This document shows, in pieces, positions 55,522 through 64,000 of a stretch of DNA of 64,000 nucleotides; position 1 is the first letter of the stretch, and each line of letters starts with the position of its first letter. Where the stretch lies: the NCBI GenBank assembly GCA_021018815.1, contig JAITYX010000088.1, positions 2,176,041 through 2,240,040 on the forward strand. The letters run 5' to 3'. The position numbers and the translations under genes were made by a program. Source of the DNA: Talinum fruticosum. Lineage: Eukaryota > Streptophyta > Magnoliopsida > Caryophyllales > Talinaceae. The notes beneath the pieces are model-generated. The model had not been told where the DNA came from, did no database searches, and was given only the letters and a program-made list of their open reading frames with translations.

Positions 55522-55935
55522 CTTGTAAATTGGCTGAATCAACCACAAATAATAAAGCCGATCGACCGGAAACAACCGAGTCACCAACGACCAGTCGACG
55601 AGAGACCGGAGCGAGAGAGCCGAGGAGAGACCATCGACAAGAGACCAGAGCGACGAGAGACCGGAGAGAGAGCCGAGGAGAGACCGTCGCCGACCAAAGA
55701 GAGCGACGAAAGACCGGAGACAGAGCCGAGGAGAGACCGGAGCGGCGAGAGACTGAGAGAGAGCCGCGCGAGACCGTCGACAACCGAGAGAGAGCCGCGC
55801 AGAGACCGGAGAGAGAGTCAAGGAGAGACCGGAGAGCGACGAGCGACGAGAGAGAGAGAGAGACGAGGAGAGACCGGAGCGGCGAAGGCTTGCTTGTTGC
55901 AGCCGTGGACAAACCCAACCCAAGCCAACCGAGTG
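55522..55935 (-). other. GA-rich leader exon of the hAT gene, minisatellite
   Basis: Read on the + strand it is a loose repeat of GAGAGACCGGAG, GACGAGAGACC, AGAGAGCCGAGGAG over 55,590-55,880. On the transcribed minus strand it is CT-rich, as usual for a plant 5' leader. The long overlapping frames on both strands (Arg/Glu-rich or Ser/Leu-rich, about 140-167 residues) arise from the repeat and are not accepted as proteins. Confidence 0.5.
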
Positions 55936-57500
55936 AGAAAGAAAGGCTTAGGTTTTTTTTTTGTTTTATTTCGTTCCTTTTTTTGACAATTAAATCTAAA
56001 AGTCTAAAATAAGGGAGGGAGCTTTCCCTCCAAAATCTAATTATAATTTGTGATAAAAATTTTGATTTTTAAATTTTACTAGAGTAGAGTAGAGGTGAAA
56101 ATTCTAATTTTTATTAAACAAATAAGAGGAAAAAAATAAAAGTTTGAAAATTTTATATTATAACTTTATAAGATATTATTAATAGAATTTAATTTAATTT
56201 AATTTAATGAATACGTTTAAAGAATTTACATTAAAAAGTAAGTTATTATTTTGTTCATAAAAATGAAGGTGAAATATATAATTTAAAGAATACTAAAACG
56301 TGTAAATATATATGTAATTTAAAGAATAATGAAATATGTGTAAATATATAAATAATTTATAAAATAATGAAATATGTGTACAATATGTAATTTAATTTGT
56401 ATAAATAAGTTTAATTCGAATTGTATTAATTTTCACTTTGATTTAGCAAGTTTATTTGGGATTATATTGACTCAAACTTATCTAAATCGGGGTTTGTTTC
56501 ACGTTAAATATAGTCATTACATGAATAAGTTAAGTACTTACCTAATATCGATGAGCATTAAGAGTTGGTTTAGTAAATTAGTAGTCATTACCATGTCTCG
56601 GTATCTCGCAACTCCATTTTTGTTAATCTGTACTAGTTTGAATTTGAACAAATCGATATTAAATTTAACTCTAGATTAATATTCAAATTAGTTCAATTAA
56701 TTGGTTGGAAAATTATAATACAAGATGATAATCGTAAGTCGAGTACTTATGAGTTGAGCAATAACCGATTGACTAACTCACTAGATATTGTTCTTAGTTG
56801 GTTATTATGACTAGTGGCACCGAGTGGCCAATGAATATTAAATTTTCATTTTGATTCAGCAAGATCATTTTAGATTGTATCGACTCGAACTTATCTAAGT
56901 TATTCTAACATTATCTTTATAAATTTAACATCAAATATAATCATTATAGAAATTCAAACCGTTGCCATTTAGTCTATTAGTATTGTTATTATGTCAATAT
57001 CTCGTAATTTCGATTTTATTAATGTATGTACTCTGTAGATAAGTTCGGTTGAAATTGTATTAGTTCGAATTTGACCAAATCGACTTGGCGTTGTATGAAA
57101 TTCAGCGTCAAATTATGGTTCACATTAGTTCAATTCATTCATTACAATTTACAATTCATCGAGTAAATTCGATTAATCTTAACTTTTATATCTATCGGAC
57201 TATTGTTGTTTTGTGATTTTGTTTTTGATACTTATCAATAAGTTTGATTTGGATTATACATATATGACGTATTGAAATATTAACTTGGTTTATCGTGTTT
57301 TAAATTTAGAGTCAAATATTCAAATTTTGCTTATGTACACTTATAAGTTATATCTCTTAAAAGTTATTAATATTTTTTTTAATAACAATATGTACAACAA
57401 CAAACGTGTAAAATAAAAATAAAACTAATATTAATAATAAATTAACTTTCTAAAATTTTATTTTTCTTCAACTAAAAAAGGTTTTGTAAAAAATTTGACA
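55936..57500. other. AT-rich 5' region of the hAT element
   Basis: No gene or repeat family is recognised. It may contain the promoter of the transposase gene. Short frames such as 56374-56679 have no family features. Words such as ATTTTGATT(T/C)AGCAAG recur (about 56,437 and 56,849), suggesting an old internal duplication of about 410 bp. Confidence 0.4.
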
Positions 57501-57509
57501 CCACAAGAC

Positions 57510-57880
57510 CGAATATCAACCGGCCCAAAAGTGACCCGACCCGATTTTAACCCGAATCCGATCCAAAATTAACCCGAAATCATACTCGAAACTCACCCGA
57601 ATTGACATTGACCCAACTCGAACCGAAACCGACCCGAATTCATTTCACCCGAAGTTCACCCGACCGAAATTAACCGAACCCGAACCGTAACCCGAACCAA
57701 AACCGAACTAACCCGAACGAGATTGGCACGAAGTTGACCCGAACCGAAACCGAACTAACCCAAACGAGATTGACCCGAATTTGACCCGAACCGAAGTTGA
57801 CCCGAACCCGAAACCGAACCGGACCCGAACAAGATCGACCCGAACCGAACCCGAACTGAATGACCCGATTGCCGGGTCTA
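57510..57880. repeat. hAT right subterminal repeats and TIR
   Basis: Dense ACCCGAACCGA / GACCCGAA motifs, including a tandem pair of GAACGAGATTG(A/G)C-containing units at about 57,714-57,775, then TTGCCGGGTCTA at the terminus. Confidence 0.85.
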
Positions 57881-60800
57881 GGTAATATTAACTAAATTCA
57901 AAACTTATAATAAATTTGTGTTAAAAATCTATTTTTTGAAGATTTTATTGAAAATAAAGAAAATTGATAAAGGAGGATATAAAAAGTAATTAATAATAAT
58001 AAATTTATAATCTAATTATTAATAAGTTTGAAGTCGATAAAGTGAAAGATATTATGAAACAAAAAAATTTATTCAAAGTAACAAGTATTGTGAAATAAAG
58101 GGGGCAATTTACAAGTTTATTTTATCTCTCTTTCATCTTTTTCCACACAATATTATGCAATTTAAAATAAAGTTAGGACGATAGGTCTGTAGTGACATTT
58201 CTTTATATAATTACACGTATTTTCAAAGAATAACACATGTTTTTTCTATGTTTTGTAATTCCATTGGTTGTTAAGGATGCATTAACTAAATATTAATTAT
58301 TTTAAACTTATTTTGTGTGTCTCGGAAGTAAGTTGCAGAAGCTGGGAACTAAAATGTCTAACTTTGTTTCAACATTTAAAATTTAAGATTTATTTTAGGG
58401 TATTTAAACATTACAAAGGTCATCGTATTCCATGAACAATCTATTCTATAGCTCTGAAATCTCCACCAGATACAAATTTAGGATAACGACCAAGCTTTTT
58501 CATCTTCCAACACCGACGACAATAATTGAAAATTGCCTCGGATCGCTTAATTGAAAGTGGTTTTATGACGCTTGTGAGGTAAAATGAACAAAATTTAAGA
58601 ATTATAATAAATTTATTTTAAAAATCTAATTGTTTTAAGATTTTATTGAAAATAAAGAAATTTAATAAAAAAGTAATTAACAATAATAAATTGATAAACT
58701 AATTATTAATATGTTTTAAGACTGTAAAGTGACAGAACTTATGAAGCAAAAAAGTTAGTCAAAGTAACAAGTATTGTGAAATAATGGGAGCAATTTACAA
58801 GTTTATTTTATCTCTCTTTCATCTTTTTCTACACCATATTGTGCAATTTTAAATTAAGTTTGGACGATGGTTGTAGTGACATTTATCTATATAATTAAAT
58901 GTATTTTTAGGAATAACACATGTTTTTTCTAGGTTTTGTAGTGCCATTGGTTGTTATGGATGCGTTAAGTAAATATTAATTATTTTAAACTCATTTTGTG
59001 AGTATCGGAAGTTAGTTGCAGAGTTGGGAACTAGAATGTGTAACTTTGTTTCAACATTTAAAATTTAGGATTTATTTTAGGGTATTTAAACATTACAAAG
59101 CTCATCGTATTCCATAAACTATCTATTTTATAGCTCTAGAATCCCGTCCTGATTTAAGTTTAGGAGAATGACCACGCTTTTTCATCTTCCACAACTGGCG
59201 ACAATAATTTGAAATTGCCCGAGATCGCTTAATTGAAAGTGGTTTTATGACGCTTCGAATGAATATTAACTAAATTCAAAACTTATAATAAATTTGTGTT
59301 AAAAATCTATTTATTTGAAGATTTTATTGAAAATAAAGAAATTTGATAAAGGAGGATATAAAAAGTAATTAATAATAATAAATTGATAAACTAATTATTA
59401 ATAAGTTTGAAATCAGTAAAGTGAAATATATTATGAAACAAAAAAGTTATTCAAAGTAACAAGTATTGTGACATAAAGGGGGCAATTTACAAGTTTATTT
59501 TATCTCTCTTTCATCTTTTTCCACACCATATTATGCAATTTTAAATAAAGTTTGGACGATGGGCTGTAGTGACATTTATCTACATAATTACATGTATTTT
59601 TCAAGAATAACACATGTTTTTTCTAAGTTTTGTAATTCCATTGGTTGTTATGGATGCATTAACTAAATATTAATTATTTTAAACTCATTTTGTGAGTGTC
59701 GGAAGTGAGTTGCAGAGCTGGGAACTAGAATGTGTAACTCGTGTTTCATAATTTAAAATTTAGGATTTATGATAGGTTATTTAAACATTACAAAGCTTAT
59801 CGTATTCCATGAACAATCTCTTCTATAGCTCTGAAATCCCCTCCGATATAAGTTTAGGAGAACAACCACGCTTTTTCATCTTCCAACACCGGCGAAAATA
59901 ATAAGAAATTGCCTCGGATCGCTTAATTGAAAGTGGTTTTATGACGCTTGTGAGGGAATATTAACAAAAGTTAAAACTTACAACAAATTTATTTTAAAAA
60001 TCTAGTTGTTTTAAGATTTTATTGAAAATAAAGAAATTTAATAAAAAAGATATAAAAAAAGTAATTAACAATAATAAATTTAGAATCTAATTATTAATAT
60101 GTTTTAAGTTTGTAAAATGACAGAACTTATGAAGCAAAAAAGTTAGTCAAAGTAACAAGTATTGTGAAATAAATGGAGCAATTTACAAGGTTATTTTGTC
60201 TCTCGTTTATCTTCCACCACCAGCGACAATAATTTAAAATTGCCTCGGATCGCTTAATTGAAAGTGGTTTTATGACGCTTGCGAGGAATATTAACAAAAT
60301 TTAAATCTTGTTATTTTAAGATTTTATTGAAAATAAAGAAATTTAATAAAGGAGGATATAAAAAAGTAATCAATAATAATAAATTGTTAAACTAATTATT
60401 AATATGTTTTAAGACTGTAAAGTGACAGATATTATGAAATAAAAAAAGTTAGTTAAAGTAACAAGTATTGTGAAATAAAAAAAGTTAGTTAAAGTAACAA
60501 GTATTGTGAAATAAAGGAGCAATGTACGAGTTTATTTTATCTCTATTTCATCTTTTTTAACACCATATTGTGCAATTTTAAATAAAGTTTGGACGATGAG
60601 CTATGGTGACATTTATCTATATAATTACATTTATTTTTCAGGAATAACACATGTTTTTTCTAAGTTTTGTGATTCCAATTGTTGTTATAGATGCATTAAC
60701 TAACGATTAATTATTTTAAATTCATTTTGTGAGTCTCCGAAGTGAGTTGCGGAGTCTGGAAGTAGAAGGTGTAACTTTGTTTCATCATTTAAACTTTTGG

Positions 60801-63800
60801 ATTTATTTTAGGGTATTTAAACATTACAAAACTCATCGTATTCATTGAACTATCTCTTCTGTAGTTTTGAAATCCACTCGTGATATAAGTTTATGATAAC
60901 GGCCATGCTTTTTGTCTTCCAACACCGGCGAAAATAATTGAAAATTGCCTCGGATCACTTAATTGCACGTGGTTTTATGGCACTTGTGAGGGAATATTAA
61001 AAAATTTAAAACATATAATTAATTTATTTTAAAAATCTAGTTGTTTTAAGATTTTGTTGAAAATAAAGAAATTTAATAAAAAGGATATAAAAAGTAATTA
61101 ATAATAATAAATTGATAAACTAATTATTAATATGTTTTAATACTTTAAAGTGACAGATATTATGAAACAAAAAAGTTAGTCAAAGTAACTAGTGTTGTGA
61201 AATAAAGGGAGCAATTTACAAGTTTATTTGATCTCTCTTTTATCTTTTTCCACACCATATTGTGCAATTTTAAATAAAGTTTGGACGATGGAATGTAGTA
61301 ACATTTGTCTATATAATTACATGTATTTTCACGAATAACACATGTTTTTTTTAAGTTTTATAATTCCATTGGTTGTTATAGATGCATTGACTAACCATTA
61401 ATTATTTTAAATTCATTTTGTGAATCTCGGAAATGAGTTGCAGAGCTGAGATGTAGAAGGCGTAACCTTGTTTCGAGCATTTAAAATTTAGGATTTATTT
61501 GAGGGTATTTAAACATTATAAAACTCATTGTATTCCTTGAAGAATCTCTTCTATAGCTCCGAAATCCCATCCTGATATAAGTTTAGGAGAATGGCTACGC
61601 TTTTTCATCTTCCAACACCCGCGACAATAATTAGAAATTTCCTCGGATCGCTTAATTGAAAGTGGTTGGATGATGCTTGGTGAGGGAATATTAACAATTT
61701 CTAAAACATATAATTAATTTATTTTAAAAATCTAGTTGTTTTAAGATTTTATTGAAAATAAAGAAATTTAATAAAAGAGGATATAAAAAAGTAATTGATA
61801 ATAATAAATTGATATACTAATTATTAATATGTTTTAAGACTGTAAAGTGACAGATATTATAAAACAAAAAATTTAGTCAAAGTAACAAGTATGGTAAACG
61901 GAGCAATTTACAAGTTTATTATATCTCCCTTTCATCTTTTTCCACACCATATAGTGCAATTTTAAATAAAGTTTCGACGATGGGTCTGTAGTGATATTTA
62001 TCTATATAATTACATGTATTTTTCAGGAATAACACATGTTTTGTCTAAGTTTTGTAATTCCATTGGTTATTACTGATTCATTAACTAACGATTAATTATT
62101 TTAAACTCATTTAGTTAGTCTTGGAAGTGAGTTGTAGAGCTTGGAAGTAGAAGGTGTAAGTTTGTTTCAACATTTAAAATTTAGGATTTATATTAGGGTA
62201 TTTAAACATTACAAAACTCATCTATTACTTGAACAATGTCTTCTACAGACTCCGAAATCCCCTCCGATATAAGTTTAGGAGAACGGCCCAACACCGGCGA
62301 CAATAATTGAAAATTGCCTCGGATCGCTTAATTAAAAGTGGTTTTATGACGCTTGTGAGAGAATATTAACACCATTGAAAACATATAATTAATTTATTTT
62401 AAAAATCTAGTTTTTTATGATTTTTAGTGAAAATAAAGAAATTTAATAAAAAAGGATATAAAAAAGTAATTAATAATAATAAATTGATAAACTAATTATT
62501 AATATGTTTTAAGACTGTAAAGTGATAGATATTATAAAACAAAAAAGTTAGTCAAAGTAACAAGTATTGTGAAATAAAGGGAGCAATTTACAAGTTTATT
62601 TTATCTCTCTTTCATCTTTTTCAGCATCATATTGTGCAATTTTAAATAAAGTTTGGACGATGGGCTATAGTGACATTTATTTCTATAATTACATGTATTT
62701 TTCAGGAATAACACATGTTTTTTCTAAGTTTTGTGATTCCAATTTTTGTTATAGATGCATTAACGAACGATTAATTATTTTAAACTCATTTTGTGAGTCT
62801 CGGAAGTGAGTTGCGAGCTGGGAAGTAGAAGGTGTAACTTTGTTTTAGCATTTAAAATTTAGGATTTATTTTAGGGTATTTAAACATTACAAAACTCATC
62901 GTATTCCTTAAACAATCTCTTTATAGCTCGAAATCCCTTCCGATTTAAGCTTAGGAGAACGGCCACGCTTTTTCATCTTCCAACATCGGCAAAAATAATT
63001 GGAAATTGACTCGGATCGCTTAATTGAAAGTGGTTTATGACGCTTGTGAGGGAATATTAACAAAATTTAAAACATATAATAAATTTATTTTAAAAATCTA
63101 GTCTGTTTTAAGATTTTATTGAAAATAAAGAAATTTAATAAAAAAGGATATAAAAAAAGTAATTAATAATAATAAATTTATAAACTAATTATTAATATAT
63201 TTTAAGACTGTAAAGTGACAGAACTTATGAAACAAAAAAGTTAGTGAAAGTAACATGTATTGTGAAATAAAGGGAGCAATTTGCAAGTTTATTTTATCTC
63301 TCTTTCATCTTTTTCTACACCATATTGTGCAATTTTAAATAAAGTTTTGACGATGGGTTGTAGTGACACTTATCTATATAATAAAATGTATTTTCAAGGA
63401 ATAACACATGTTTTTTCGATGTTTTGTAAAGCCATTGGTTGTTATGGATGCGTTAAGTAAATATTAAATATTTTAAACTCATTTTGTGAGTCTCGGAAAT
63501 AAGTTGCGAGTTGGGAACTAGAATGTGTAACTTTGGTTTCAACATTTAAAATTTAGGATTTATTTTAGGGTATTTAAACATTACAAAGCTCATCGTATTT
63601 CATGAACTATCTATTTTATAGCTCTGAATCCCGCTCTGATTTAAGTTTAGGAGAATGACAACGCTTTTTCATCTTCCACCACTGGCGACAATAATTTGAA
63701 ATTGCCTCGAGATCACTTAATTGAAAGTGGTTTTATGGCGCTTGTGAATGAATATTAACTAAATTCAAAACTTATAATAAATTTGTGCTAAAAATCTATT

Positions 63801-64000
63801 TATTTGAAGATTTTATTGAAAATAAAGAAATTTGATAAAGGAGGATATAAAAAGTAATTAATAATAATAAATTTATAATCTAATTATTAATAAGTTTGAA
63901 GTCAGTAAAGTGAAAGATATTATGAAACAAAAAAAGTTATTCAAAGTAACAACTATTGCGAAATAAAGGGGCAATTTACAAGTTTATTTTATCTCTCTTT
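57881..64000. repeat. Satellite array block 5 (about 9 monomers, runs off the window)
   Basis: It resumes the type B monomer at GGTAATATTAACTAAATTC. Anchors at 58269, 58952 and 59646 continue the A/B alternation; after about 59.7 kb other variants follow (anchor at 60683, with GATGCATTAACTAACGATT types up to about 62.8 kb), then a type B monomer again (anchor 63440). It holds one compound deletion at about 60,209 and 60,303 and a 36-bp tandem duplication at 60436-60507. The window ends inside a monomer at TTATCTCTCTTT. Confidence 0.97.
60436..60507. repeat. 36-bp tandem duplication in a satellite monomer
   Basis: The unit GAAATAAAAAAAGTTAGTT + AAAGTAACAAGTATTGT is present twice in direct succession, at 60436-60471 and 60472-60507, identical in both copies. 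Other monomers have it once. Confidence 0.92.

Larger units (their letters stand above)
51321..57880 (-). mobile_element. hAT transposon (Ac type), 6,560 bp, complete ends
   Basis: The element starts TAGACTCGGCAA and ends TTGCCGGGTCTA, imperfect terminal inverted repeats, and is flanked by an exact 8-bp duplication GGTAATAT (51313-51320 and 57881-57888), the hAT signature. Both ends carry many ACCCGA/CCGAACC subterminal motifs (51,335-51,615 and 57,515-57,870). A degraded hAT transposase lies on the minus strand (52489-54665) with a GA-rich 5' exon upstream. Excision restores the satellite spacing to 696 bp. The coding part is broken, so the copy is non-autonomous now. Confidence 0.95.

Noticed and set aside
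55468..56012. Arg/Glu-rich and Ser/Leu-rich frames of 141-167 residues
   Set aside because: They come from a GA-rich repeat that is open in several frames on both strands; most likely a noncoding leader.
19052..64000. CRISPR-like array
   Set aside because: The unit is about 695 bp without distinct spacers, in a plant transposon context; it is a satellite.
19052..64000. CENP-B box, telomeric TTTAGGG arrays, rDNA or tRNA genes
   Set aside because: Looked for by eye and not found, so no chromosomal location can be given.

Overview
The window is plant nuclear DNA from an angiosperm I cannot name. It is AT-rich, repeat-saturated heterochromatin with no intact host gene. The organism call rests on the families present: a Sirevirus/Maximus-type Ty1-copia element, CACTA (En/Spm) elements with TNP2, DUF4218, DUF4216 and Transposase_24-type genes, a plant L1-type LINE, and an Ac-type hAT element with 8-bp target duplications.

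Left part (1 to about 19,050) is a nest of transposons. A copia element on the + strand enters from the left and its LTR ends at 2256. It sits in a CACTA element (CACTA-1, minus strand) whose right terminus is at 5575. CACTA-1 abuts a decayed LINE (minus strand, 5576-12519). The LINE is split cleanly by CACTA-2 (6392-10574, TSD TAG), and its ORF1 is interrupted by the left terminus of CACTA-3 (12523). CACTA-3 carries the best preserved transposase genes here: a TNP2-type gene with introns and a few lesions, and a coiled-coil accessory gene.

Right part (about 19,052 to 64,000) is one tandem satellite array with a monomer of about 695 bp, about 26 kb of satellite in all. Four insertions split it into five blocks: a 3.6-kb TGTAAC...GTTACA element (24862-28472), a doubly truncated copia copy (33481-39344), a related 2.7-kb TGTAAC element in the opposite orientation (47855-50552), and a complete-ended hAT element (51321-57880). 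With the insertions removed, monomer phase is restored almost to the base for three of the four; the copia copy replaced about 340 bp of satellite. From about 42.1 to 59.7 kb two monomer types alternate, with anchor spacings of about 685 and 695 bp, giving a dimeric higher-order repeat of about 1,380 bp.

The most unusual observation is at the left edge of the array. A decayed reading frame on the minus strand runs from unique DNA (stop at 18843-18845) into the first monomer, and its upstream part is a segment kept in every full monomer. This suggests that the satellite unit contains a gene-derived segment. Other signals are microhomology-flanked deletions inside monomers, a pair of distant monomers sharing private variants, a 138-bp-arm inverted repeat in CACTA-1, and a CACTA-2 deletion derivative that keeps only the acidic tail of TNP2.
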